DNA from: Doris montereyensis
Taxonomy: Eukaryota > Mollusca > Gastropoda > Nudibranchia > Dorididae
NCBI GenBank assembly: GCA_037039925.1
Contig: JAXRKP010001006.1
Coordinates: 48,501-112,500 of the forward strand
Direction: 5' to 3'
DNA: 64,000 nt
Every line of letters starts with the position of its first letter. Within the stretch, counting starts at the first letter, position 1. A program made the translations under genes and the position numbers. The notes under the pieces are model-generated. The model did no database searches. It had not been told where the DNA came from and was given only the letters and a program-made list of their open reading frames with translations. Below, one piece after another: positions 55,016-64,000 of the stretch.

Positions 55016-55120
55016 ATGAAATGCTCAGGAGCAAGTGCCCAGCCTATGGAAAACGTTTTTACAAATGTAGTGACCAGCCAGAATCACTTTTCGAAAATGT
55101 GCAAATCTCAGAATAGCGTT
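55016..55120 (+). pseudogene. gag zinc-knuckle fragment beside R2
   Basis: In one frame KCPAYGKRFYKC, and in another QNHFSKMCKSQ, match the CPAYGKxCxxCxxxNHFxxxC knuckle found in many Ty3 gag-pol proteins, split by a frameshift. It stops directly at the TGTGACACTG start of R2 copy 2. Confidence 0.6.
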
Positions 55121-56035
55121 CATGGAGTTGTGACACTGTTATGCCTGGCATCTGAGCAGTTTCAGTTTTGTATTGAGTGTGCGTTTGATTGTATTTATTG
55201 TTCGCCTATACTGTCTGCTTATACCCTCCTACACTCACCTCTTTTACTGTATGTTTTGATTATTTTGAACCTAAGCCTCCTTACTATAATAATACTATGG
55301 AGGCCCAGTTTTGAGCCCATCGTTTTAGACTCTCACCCCCCCCCTTTTCTGGACTCACCCCAACCCCTTCGCTGTCCTCCTCGTGACATTGTTGTTAGCG
55401 AAACATGTTGTTATGTTGTTTTGAGCCAAGCATCAGCTTTCGTTGCCATGGAATTGTTGCAAGCTAAGAATGCTGTCTTGTCTTTTTGAACCAATCAACC
55501 TCTGCTTCCGTTGCCATGAAACTGTTGTGAGTTAAGTAATAAGAATGAAGCGTTGTCTTATTGAGCCAATCAGTTTGGACTCATGATGCCCCCACATTTC
55601 CTTCTGATCTACTATATACATGTATAATCTGTTTATTGACTTACCCACTTTCTTCTTGCTGTGTGCATCTGGTTGTGAAATATGTGTTTGAGAATCATCC
55701 AGGGATAAGTTGATCATATTTATATTCTGTTACCTGCAAATATTTTGTTGTCATGCAATCGCAATGCATCAATAATGGCAATGTATCAACAGTGGCACTT
55801 TTAAACAAAATTGAGAGGTAGCTTTAAAAGAAAAAGAAACAAACTTGAATTAGTTTTGATATCCTGATTCCCCACTTATATTTACTGTGAACTTCACTCA
55901 TTAAACCTCTCATAACCTCCCCAACGCTAGAGCCTTGGTCATTGGTCCATTTTGCCTTCTATTTTGTGACCAGTAAGCATATAATATATGGCCCTGATTC
56001 CCTGTTTAATATTCCTCCCCGTGCCCCACCCCACC
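55121..56035 (+). repeat. Repeat R2, copy 2 (3'-truncated)
   Basis: It matches 48022-48290 plus 49200-49745. The block GCCATGAAACTGTTG/GAGCCAATCAG occurs three times within it (about 55395-55580), a local tandem repeat of roughly 70 bp. The match with copy 1 ends near 56035. Confidence 0.7.
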
Positions 56036-56505
56036 ACGACCCCCACCGACCGCGGCAAACGTGAAAGAAAATTTGTTATGTGTGACGAGGTTGTGAACAT
56101 TTCAGATATCCCCAAATGTACATCCTTGGGTTGGCTACCGGTACGTATTCCAGTCTAAAAAATAATCGTACTTTATGCCATCCAGGGTATAATAGACGTC
56201 GGGGTATAATATTCTTGCATTATATAATTTTAAAAACTCGCTCCTCCCTTAACAAACTCCTATAAAAATAAATTAGTCAAGCATACAAACTTTATTTAGA
56301 AACCGATGTTGCTGACATTTTGCGCAACAATATCAATGTGGAATACGGCCTTTTGGTGTCTAAATCGTGTTCTTTGTTTTATTTTTTAACAAGAAATACT
56401 TTTAAAATTATCGAAAATCTATTGTTTCTCAAAAGCTACGATAGCACATGATGCATTTTAAATATCTTAGATTCCAAATTTAGATCTAGATCTAGATCCC
56501 GACGG
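56036..56505. other. Unassigned stretch before the Harbinger cluster
   Basis: Ends in AGATCT repeats at 56480-56497. No gene seen. Confidence 0.45.
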
Positions 56506-56758
56506 GTACCGCACTACACTTTTTCAGTTGACCAACTAAACAGTTGAGTTGGAATGATGAAATGCGGCAAAGGTAAATAAGAGGAGACTACCGCACCGCC
56601 TCAACTCAATTTTTTAGTTGTGAGAAGTTGTGCCGGGGAACAAACTGGCTCCAACTAGATCTAATCTAGTCCAACTCAATTGTTGGTGCGCCAAACTGCG
56701 CCAGTAGGAAAACATTAGCAGCAGCCTACCGCACTACGATAGTTCAAACAGAGTGAAC

Positions 56759-56787
56759 CAAGGCCGTCTCTATTAGAGACGGCCTTG
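56759..56787. repeat. Perfect 29-bp hairpin beside a Harbinger end
   Basis: CAAGGCCGTCTCT, loop ATT, and AGAGACGGCCTTG: 13-bp arms without mismatch. GAGTGAACC lies directly before it (56751-56759) and again after it (56787-56795), the latter being the end of the nested element. Confidence 0.9.
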
Positions 56788-56941
56788 AGTGAACCCGTCG
56801 CCGTTCCGTCACCGTTCCCGCGCAAAAAAACCAGTTTTTCGCTGGAATGGCGACGTGCCGGGTGACAAAATGTTTACACCCGTCCCGTGCCCGTTCCAGC
56901 GCCGTCGTGGTGTGTTGCGTTGATTTTTGTTCAGACAAAAC

Positions 56942-57130
56942 ATGTCAGCCCAGGTATTGACGATTTTGTATTGTTTAAAAAGGAGACGTTATTATAGTAA
57001 GCGAAGATATTGGGTTCATAGAATCAACCAACGGAGAGAAACCTACGGGGAGTTCCACCACCTTGTCGATGAAATTGTAAATGATGAAGAGAAGACCTTA
57101 TCGTACATTCGAATGAAGAAGCCGAGTACT
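56942..57130 (+). pseudogene. Harbinger nuclease, N-terminal fragment (nested element)
   Basis: From ATG 56942 the frame reads LKRRRYYSKRRYWVHRINQR, ETYGEFHHLVDEIVNDEEKT and LSYIRMKKPSTFFLLL. RRYWVHxxNxxR...GEFHHL...YIRM..STF is the N-terminal pattern of Harbinger nucleases. The frame then runs antisense through the MADF gene, so the catalytic part is deleted. Confidence 0.85.
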
Positions 57131-57289
57131 TTTTTCTTGCTGCTAGACAACTTACCACTAGTTCCGACTTCTTCTGCAACGTCCTTCCATTTTTGGTTCA
57201 TTAAAACCTTATTTGGTTTAACCAGCGTCCCCGTTATCATAAAGGACCGGCCTTTTTCTTATAGCCTCTATCAAAGCATCCACCTCCAT
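57120..57289 (-). pseudogene. MADF-domain fragment (nested element)
   Basis: Minus strand from ATG 57289: MEVDALIEAIRKRPVLYDNG, then after a frame change KPNKVLMNQKWKDVAEEVGT and SGKL. This is a MADF domain start (LIEAIRKRPVLYD) and its W-x-V-A-EEVG helix. It abuts the nuclease fragment tail to tail. Confidence 0.85.
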
Positions 57290-57652
57290 CGTGTTTGGTT
57301 GTTTGAAGATAATAAAAAACGGTTCAGCGCTGGCCAAATTTTAGTGCAGCACTAAAATGAAAAGGCCAGCGAAACGACGGGTGATACACGGGTGCATCAC
57401 GGGTTCAAGCTGGTGTGTAAAACGACGCCATTCCAATAGACATAACTCAATTCATATTGCACAAAATTTAGACCCGTCGTTTCGCTGGGGAAAAAAACGG
57501 CGACGGAACGGCGACGGGTTCACTAAGTTGACACTTGACGCTGACGCATTCACTCATTAGCTACACACTACGCACATTCTACTATCCTAGCGGTATCGCA
57601 GTACGTGCCCACGTTCAAAGTACAAATACAAATAAAAATAAATAAAAGTATC

Positions 57653-57937
57653 ATGGACGTTGATGGCAATTGGACAGAAAAAGTCATATCACCCATTGAA
57701 AGCAAGCCTCTTTTTTACAATAAAGCTCTCAAAGATTATTCTAATAGAGATTTGAAAGAAAAGGCATGGAAAGAAGTTTGCGTGAATGTAAAAAAAAAGG
57801 TTAAATCACATCGCATTTTTTTTTTAAAAGGCCACTCTTTGCACGGTAGGTATCTACCTAAGTGTCACAGACAATCGCTCCTGGGGTGGTATACTCTTTC
57901 TGAAAGTTGTATCCTGGAAAGTAATCAGAGGCCCCAC
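57653..57937 (+). pseudogene. MADF-domain protein of the outer element
   Basis: From ATG 57653: MDVDGNWTEKVISPIESKPL, FYNKALKDYSNRDLKEKAWK, EVCVNVKKK. The KPLFYNKxxKDYxNRDxKxxAWKEV pattern is a MADF domain. The frame stops at 57938-57940, but MADF-gene-like plus-strand sequence may go on to about 58195 in other frames. No nuclease partner is recognised in this element. Confidence 0.75.
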
Positions 57938-58471
57938 TGATTGAAGAAGAGCATCGAAATTGTCTTTGCTCGTTCTATAATTAACAGTAACGCCCAAACA
58001 ACTTTTTGGGATGATCTCGAAGATCGTGGTAAAGGCTATAACACTCCCAAAACTTATTTCGACTTTTCTTTTTCCGTATGGAAAAAGTCAAAGCACAAAC
58101 ACATGTCAAGCAACTTCTGTCGCATCCATGCTGGCAATGACAATTACCACGGCAACGATGCAGGTGGAGGAAATCGACCAACTATTAAAATTTAGTTGTG
58201 GTGAGGTAGGGTTCAGAGCTAGGAAATCTCAGTATAGGTATAGGTAGTCCCAGGTTCAGAGCAACTCTGTGACTGTGTGACACGGTTTCAACTATTTCGT
58301 TGACCGACTAAAAAATCGTAGTGCGGTACAGACAGGGACGTCTAGATCTAGAATCTAGATTCTATCTAGCTCTAGATGCTTAGACTAGACCTAGTTCCTA
58401 TCTTGCTCCAGACTATAGATCTAGATCTACACTGTTTGTCTAGAATCTGTATAGAGCTAGATAGGCCTAGG

Positions 58472-58497
58472 CTGAGCGCCCGTATACGGGCGCTCAG
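58472..58497. repeat. 26-bp perfect GC-rich palindrome with flanking direct repeats
   Basis: The half-sequence CTGAGCGCCCGTA is followed by its exact complement. The 9-bp AGGCCTAGG lies at 58463-58471 and again at 58496-58504, overlapping the palindrome's last two bases. Confidence 0.9.
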
Positions 58498-59079
58498 GCC
58501 TAGGACATTGATCTAGATTTACATGTAGAATACGTCTTATCTAGCTCTAGATCTCTAGATTCTACTAGATCTAGATCTAGATCTAGTTCTAGAGCTAGAT
58601 CTAGATCTATGCTTCGATCGAGATATCTAGAGATTTCTTAATCAAAATCCTAATCCTAGGTGGGCTTTTTAGGTCTAGATTTAGATCTAGAGATCTAGAT
58701 CTGAGCTAGATCTACCTCTAGAATTAGAAACTACAATATATATAGATCTAGATCTAGATCTAAATCTAAATATCTAGATCTAGATATCTAATTATTAATT
58801 AATAATGAGTAGTCAGACACTCAATGTGAATTTCTTTTTTCAACCGTCCTTAATTTTTTTTAAACAATCTTTGAATCTAGATTTAGATCTAGAGCTAGAA
58901 ATCTAGAACTAGATCTAGATCTAGATCTAGATCAAGGTCTAGAATCTAGATCTACGTGTATTACAGTTTATTGATCTACACATTATACATCTAAAACAAT
59001 AACTGATGTAGAAATCTAGATCTGTGTTAAATCACTTAAATGTCTGCAAATTGCTATCTTATCCGAAAGGGAGTAGGCC

Positions 59080-59141
59080 TAGATGGATAAGCCATTGATC
59101 TAGATGGATAAGCCATTGATCTAGATGGATAAGCCATTGAT
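59080..59141 (+). repeat. Three tandem 21-bp units
   Basis: GATGGATAAGCCATTGATCTA is repeated three times inside the AGATCT tract. Confidence 0.9.
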
Positions 59142-59394
59142 CTAGATCTAGCTCAGAATCTAGATCTTCAAGAGTTTAAAGTTATTTCATGAAGATTAGA
59201 TCTAGATCTAGATCTATTCTAGAACTAGATCTAGATCTAGATCTAGCTTGTTCGAGACAAATTAGATTTCATTTTCCTGACATTTTTTAAACTTTAGTTA
59301 TATGCTATTGTTTTAATTTGAGATCTGTAATGTCGTGTAGATCTCTAGATCTGGGTTGTTTTCTGTTTTTGTTTTTTTGTTGTTTGTTTGTAAG

Positions 59395-60240
59395 AACGAT
59401 TAAGAAGAGGAGGCGGAGGAGGAATGATAGAAAGAAGAAGAAGACAAGGGAGGAAAAGAAGAAGAAGAATGACGAGGAAGAAGAAGAAAAAAGATTTAGG
59501 ACGAAAAGATCTGATTTGATTTATCCACAACTAGATCTAAGGTGATCTCGGGGTTTTTGGTAGGAATTTTAATTTTGCCCGGACTGCCCTGTAAACAGCC
59601 AAGGAATCTTTAACGTGCACAAAGCGTTGTGATCTACACACGGGACCTCCTTTTTATCGTCCGTCTCCGATGGGACTAGGTGTCGATCCACCTAAATGGG
59701 CCAGGGGGTAGATTTTGCTCGAAAAAACTCGAGAATATTTTCAACCGCTGGCGGGAGGTCGAACCCACTTCCTTTTAGTTGAGAGGTCGACACATTGCCT
59801 CTGGACTAACGAGTCCCCTTAAAAGAGGTAGAGACTGAGGAAGAAGAAAAAAAAGAATAAGGAGGGGGCGAGAACATGAAAAAGAAGAAAGGGAGGAAGA
59901 AGAAGAGGAAAACAGTAATGAGGAGGAGGATAATCAAAATAATAATAAGAAGAAGAGGACGAAAAAGAAGAGGAATAAGAAGAAGAAAGAAAACAAAGAA
60001 TAAGAAGGAGTAAAAGGAGAAGAAAAAGACAAAGCAGAAAAAAAAAGAAAGGGAGGAAGAAGAAAAATAAGAGAAAAAAGGAGAAGAAGAGGACGAAAAA
60101 GAAAAAGAGGAGGAAGAAGAAGGGAAAAAAATAAGGAGAAGAAGAAAAGGAAGGAGAAGAGAAAATATAGAGGAGGAGAAGAAGAACAGGAACAGCAATA
60201 ACAAGGAAAAGATGGAGGAGAAAAAGAAGAAAAAGAAGAC
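59395..60240 (+). repeat. GAA/GAG purine-rich tract split by a SINE
   Basis: 59395-59500 and 59820-60240 are almost all A and G (AAGAAGAAGGAGG types). The family B SINE sits between the two parts, so it probably inserted into the tract. Confidence 0.88.
59507..59818 (-). mobile_element. tRNA-derived SINE, family B, copy 3
   Basis: On the minus strand it shares CCCATCGGAGACGGACGATA, TAACGTGCACAAAGCG (plus strand) and GGCTGTTTACAGGGCAGTCC with the other copies. The B box is weak (plus-strand GGTCGAACCCACTTCC region). Head near 59818. Confidence 0.82.
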
Positions 60241-60547
60241 GTGAAGATGTGTGATCTTACCCGCAAAATCGCGGGAATTTTACTAGATCTAGTTTCAGTA
60301 ACTAAATAAATAAACTGAAATTATAAATAAAATACACCTTTTCCTACGGACATTTTTTCTTCATGGTGCACATAACGAATTCGAATGTGTGTGAAGAACC
60401 AAAAATAGTATCTTTGTGTCATAGACCTAAGATCTAGAGATAATTTAACAATTTCATCACACATGTTTATACAGGTAGACCCAGTTCGTGTCGAAATCCC
60501 AAGCACCACTCTTGGGATATTGCAATACAATATGTAGATCTGTATGC

Positions 60548-60593
60548 ATGCATATCGAGGCGAGCTTACTAGTAAGCACGCCTCGATGCATAT
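60548..60593. mobile_element. Putative excision footprint of the P-like element
   Basis: The 8-bp ATGCATAT (60548-60555) is repeated at 60586-60593. Between them are 30 bp made of CGAGGCGAGCTTACTA and TAGTAAGCACGCCTCG, the outer 16 bp of the left and right ends of the element at 16206-19437, sharing the central TA; one base differs (A for T at position 8 of the left tip). P-element transposase is known to cut 17 nt inside the 3' ends, and imprecise repair leaves about this much of each end between duplicated 8-bp targets. Confidence 0.88.
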
Positions 60594-61909
60594 CTAATTT
60601 ATTTCGCTACCGGGTCTTGACGACTCCTTTTGATTTTATTTATTTTTTATTTTTGCATGGCCTCGTTGGAAGTGAACATGGTTATTTATATCTTTCTCCA
60701 TCATGCATTATATCCTAGGGTGTCGACTACAAAGTATCGGATTGTCGTTCAACCTCCATTGATAAAATTCTTGTTCGTTAAGGTGCAATAAGTTCGATAC
60801 TCGAGTGTAGATCTGTAGTTGATCGTAGCCATCAAATGTTACTCTGTAAGTGCGGTGTGCAAAACAGGAAGTAAGACTGATCGAGCATTATATCTTCTTG
60901 TTGACAAACCATCAAGGCTTAGACGAGACGCGCCCACCTTCTTTTACTTACCCGACTGAGGTAGGCTTGTGAATGATATGATGTGCTATATATATTCAGC
61001 TAGACATCATGTGTATTAAATACTTGTGACAAATTAACTTTGGTAACTTGTAACTTGCTTAGATCTATATCGGTTACAACAGCCATCATGCTTACCGTGT
61101 GGCAAGTGAGATTTTTGCTTGTGATTCATTGTGAACGAAATTCAATTTATAAATAAAATTAAACGGAGAGCACAAGACAACATAACATTTAGAATCAGAT
61201 CTAGCTCTAAATTCTAGATTAGGAAGGAGTTCCATAGTCGGGTACCAGCCATTATTTCAACCTTGATATGGTTTTGACTGGTAAATGGCAGGTTTCACAA
61301 AATGGTCCATCCCCATTTCCCTCTTTTGTCAAAATATACATGTTATATTTTTTACAAGTGTTATATACCATGTTAAAGCTTAGAACATGAGGATTCCAGA
61401 TATATGACTTTAAGAGATAGCAAAGGACTGTGGAGCAAGTAAATTAGCTTTTAAAAGTCATGTTTTTCAGTCAAGGGGCATAACTGTGAAAATTCTAGGT
61501 CCAACGCCAGTACGTAATGTTACGTGAACTGCTCGCGTCCGTCGACCGAGGTTTCCTGACGTAACGCTTGGGCATCTGGTTTGGAGAGTTTCCTGACTTT
61601 TCCCTAGTTCTCAATAAGATGTGAAGTCTGTGTTTGTGTTTCCCGACACCTCGGGCGTGCAGTCGACGGCCGGTGCCTTACCGTTGATCAGATGACTCGC
61701 GCGATCCGGATCGTGTGGATGATGAAAATGAAAACCAATGCCTTTTGTCCCGTTTTTTTGTAAAATTCTGTGATTGTACGCCTTTATACTATCCTTATTA
61801 CGTGTTACGGGTTTATCGTGTGTACCATTCTGCTCAAACTGGTACGGTAAACTTCACGACTTATAATTTTAACGAGTGAGGATGCGATAGTAAAGACCGA
61901 TATTTGCCA

Positions 61910-61911
<2 letters not shown>
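60594..61911. other. No gene recognised
   Basis: Somewhat more GC-rich and CpG-containing near 61500-61720, but no splice-bounded frame with family character seen. Confidence 0.5.

Positions 61912-61950
<39 letters not shown>
61912..61950 (+). repeat. (GA)n microsatellite
   Basis: About 19 GA units; a C run of about 20 follows at 62022-62041. Confidence 0.9.
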
Positions 61951-61954
<4 letters not shown>

Positions 61955-62041
61955 CCAGCAACAAAACCCTCGCCGAAAAGAAAGCGCTTTTGACGACAAT
62001 TGTTCCTTTCTCCCCGTACGACCCCCCCCCCCCCCCCCCCC

Positions 62042-63277
62042 ACCTCCCATCATCACTTCTCCGCTACTCCCGTCATCACTCACCCCCCCCCCTCTCTAAC
62101 TATCTACAGTCACATAGAGCGCCCCACTAGACTAGCACAAACTTGTCTTTATCGATCGATAATTGCTTCGCAGAATACGGGACGGGATGGGAGCGGTGGC
62201 TGGCAAATCTTGAACTCTACTTGAACCTGTGCTACTAGTATTATTTTCTCTCTCTCTCTCGTTGAAATGCGTTTTTAGTAATATTGTATTGTTATGCCAA
62301 GGAGACTGTGCATAGTGGAGACGTAAAGTCACTATCATTGTAATGGACTTCTAAACCTCCCGTATTGCCAATTATCTTGTCTTTATTTATTAGAACATAA
62401 TAAATCATGAAAGCCTATTGATTGCCGGACTTCTTTACATAAGTTTCACTCACGATAAGCCAAAGCAGGTTTTGCTAATGCAACCGAATCTAACCTGAAC
62501 GGTCTCAGAATCTAACCTGATCACAGTCTCCTTTCTGATGTCCGATCATCGTCTACATTTTTGCATGGCCGTAAGCACATGGCCGTAAGCACATGGCCGT
62601 AAGAGTAATCCAAAAACAAAATATTCAGCAAAGCCAACCAGACAATTTAAAAACAAAAATTTCATGATTTCCCAATAGGCTTACACGCGATGAACTACGA
62701 GACAATAGCTCGACGCAATATTACCGTTATTAGATCTCAGATCGAAAAAAATATTTTTTGTCCGACCATGAGGTCTCGTAGACTGCCAGTAGTCTCATGG
62801 TATTCTCACTCTCATTTAGAGTTACCTATGATTTTTTTCGTGTCTTTTACAGAATATATGGTGGTAGGAATACGTTTTCTTTCACTTAAGATAAAAAAAC
62901 GGCGCTTCTACGTATTTTTCAACTGTTTTTTTCAGCTTTTAATGTGTGTTCATTTGTAGACATCAGTTGTTACATAATAACGAAAATCTGAAACCTGCCT
63001 CACGTGATCACTGCAAAAGATAAAAAATATTTAGGACTCGCCAAATTTTCTTTGAACAATTCTCTTCCACATGGAATTAAAGAAAACAGAATAAAAGGTC
63101 GTTGACCTCACCTACCTTAAGGTGAAAAGGGACTTATTAAAAAGAGGGAAATGTGGTCTGTCTGGATTGCTGATGTTCACACCCAAAAAATATTCACAAA
63201 ACACACAAATTGAAAGCAAATTTCACAATATTATGTTTTTTATATCTGCGATGTCAAAGCTATACATGGACCAAATG
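62042..63277. other. No gene recognised
   Basis: Contains a short TC run (62248-62260) and the 14-bp tandem repeat listed separately. Confidence 0.5.
62564..62603 (+). repeat. Three tandem 14-bp units
   Basis: CATGGCCGTAAGCA is repeated nearly three times. Confidence 0.9.
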
Positions 63278-63936
63278 TTAAGAAGATTCATCAATTAGAC
63301 TTTGAGGAACATTAATTGAAGAGTTCAAGTTATCATTGGGTCCCATTTTTGTGAAACCTGCCAAATGCCTTGTTTGACTAGCCGGAACTTCCGGTTGATT
63401 TGTATTGTCGACTTCGACTGTAGATCTTGTCGAAACTTGACCAGCTCCACTAAAAAGGCAGAATATAAAATAAAACAAAGTAAATTGATATGTAGAGTTG
63501 TTTGTCGTCCATCGTAATAGACTGCTGCTACTGCATGACTTTTTTCTGTTCAAAATTTGCTGATCTGACCCGGATTTGACCAATTTTTCCGACTTGTTTA
63601 CACAGTATGCACCGTCATAAATCTGATTTTGACGAAGCTAGAGTTGAAGACTGATGATCTATGATGCAGCGAATGGTGTTGAAGAGCTTATTGACTCTTA
63701 CAGTGACAACAAAGTGTATGAGAGTTTCGGGAGAGAGCACAAGTAAAAAAGGGCGTGGCATTATTACCTCTAGTATTGCCTGGCACATATAATATATTAC
63801 ACACAACCACAGAAAACACAAGAATAGAAGACTGAAGAATAGAAGACTGAGGTAGACAGGGCAGCTCAGCAAAATAAATTTTAACATTCTTGTTTACTGT
63901 CTTCGTGTCATTTTGTGTATTTTGTCTTAAACCCAA
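63278..63936 (-). other. Minus-strand open frames of unknown meaning; possible upstream exon region
   Basis: The frame 63278-63583 (101 codons) ends VPQSLIDESS and has a hydrophobic middle (FTLFYFIFCLFSG). Another, from ATG 63887, begins MLKFILLSCPVYLSLLFFSL, which looks like a signal peptide. The carboxypeptidase gene runs leftward from here and still lacks a signal-peptide exon. No matching donor in phase 1 is convincing, so these are candidates only. Confidence 0.2.
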
Positions 63937-64000
63937 CTAGAGCTTGCGGTGTTACCGTAAGTGACCTTCTTACAGTGAGGGATTTCCCCAGGCATTTGCA

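Larger units (their letters stand above)
56789..57523. mobile_element. Nested PIF/Harbinger element, internally deleted
   Basis: The ends GTGAACCCGTCGCCGTTCCG (from 56789) and CGGAACGGCGACGGGTTCAC (to 57523) are perfect inverse matches over 20 bp, with weaker similarity beyond. TGA and TAA flank the ends, a possible degraded 3-bp TAA target duplication. It contains a nuclease N-terminus on plus and a MADF N-terminus on minus. Confidence 0.85.
56506..58329. mobile_element. Outer Harbinger-like element with nested copy inside
   Basis: The ends GTACCGCACTAC (56506-56517) and GTAGTGCGGTAC (58318-58329) are inverse, and similarity goes on inward for about 45 bp (TTTTTCAGTTGACC versus its counterpart TTTTTTAGTCGGTCAAC). 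A MADF gene lies on the plus strand. Two further starts of the same end motif occur inside the left end, near 56591 (CTACCGCACCGC) and 56727 (CTACCGCACTACGATAGTTC). If the ends are taken as CCGCACTAC, the flanking dinucleotide is TA on both sides, which would suit ISL2EU-type relatives rather than 3-bp PIF/Harbinger; I cannot decide. Confidence 0.75.
58330..59260. repeat. Dense AGATCT/TCTAGA hexamer tract
   Basis: Nearly 1 kb in which TCTAGATCTAGATC and relatives cover most of the sequence, with palindromic hexamers in changing phase. Similar but shorter patches lie at 4139-4180, 16370-16610, 18733-19020 and 32520-32960. Confidence 0.9.

Noticed and set aside
59080..59141. Regular 21-bp repeats as a CRISPR-like array
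   Set aside because: The units are directly adjacent without spacers, and the DNA is clearly eukaryotic.
59806..60266. Ser/Phe/Leu-rich minus-strand frames
   Set aside because: They derive from the GAA/GAG purine tract.

Overview
The window reads as nuclear DNA of an invertebrate animal. It is AT-rich and intron-rich, and it is packed with transposable elements and microsatellites. Long runs built on the hexamer AGATCT/TCTAGA, several tRNA-derived SINEs and a mix of Ty3, RTE-like, CR1-like, PIF/Harbinger, pogo-like and P-like elements are what I would expect of a mollusc, probably a gastropod. That assignment is inference, because no species marker is present.

One host gene can be followed with confidence. 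On the minus strand, between about 42.0 and 5.75 kb, eleven exons with GT/AG boundaries and compatible phases encode a serine carboxypeptidase of family S10, closest in my memory to retinoid-inducible serine carboxypeptidase (SCPEP1). Ser, Asp and His catalytic motifs are all visible. The signal-peptide exon or exons (to the right) and the last exon (to the left) are not identified. Two adjacent exons are each one base short, which breaks the frame; the other nine are clean.

The introns hold most of the rest. At 1-4.3 kb is a degenerate Ty3-type retrotransposon, followed by an internally deleted Harbinger (4.29-5.28 kb). The next intron stretches hold SINEs, a pogo-like TIR element (9.0-9.8 kb), a 0.9 kb GA-rich array (15.1-16.1 kb), and a P-like DNA transposon (16.206-19.437 kb) with 58-bp inverted ends, an 8-bp target duplication, a THAP exon and a transposase exon. 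Then come a dispersed repeat split by a LINE fragment (21.3-23.2 kb), a second Ty3 element with both LTRs (23.5-27.7 kb), a TA-flanked TIR element (28.0-28.9 kb) and a large intron (34.4-41.9 kb) with a tail-to-tail pair of RTE-like LINE copies and a CR1-like LINE.

Right of 42 kb, and so 5' of the recognised exons, lie more copies of the RTE-like LINE, a tRNA-like SINE head between GA and TC tracts, a second LINE (47.5-53.4 kb) split by a 3-kb repeat that is itself split, a second copy of the 21-23 kb repeat, a Harbinger nested inside a second Harbinger-like element (56.5-58.3 kb), a dense AGATCT tract, purine-rich tracts and about 3.4 kb (60.6-64.0 kb) without a recognised gene.

The most interesting observation is a 46-bp structure at 60548-60593. 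An 8-bp direct repeat flanks the two 16-bp tips of the same P-like element's inverted repeats, fused through a shared TA. This is what a P-type excision footprint should look like, 41 kb from an intact-ended copy of the same family. Other notable items are two Harbinger elements reduced to the same tail-to-tail remnants of nuclease and MADF genes, a 29-bp hairpin between duplicated Harbinger tips, a 26-bp palindrome between 9-bp direct repeats, and two copies of a repeat that appear circularly permuted. All calls come from reading the sequence; no database search was possible.
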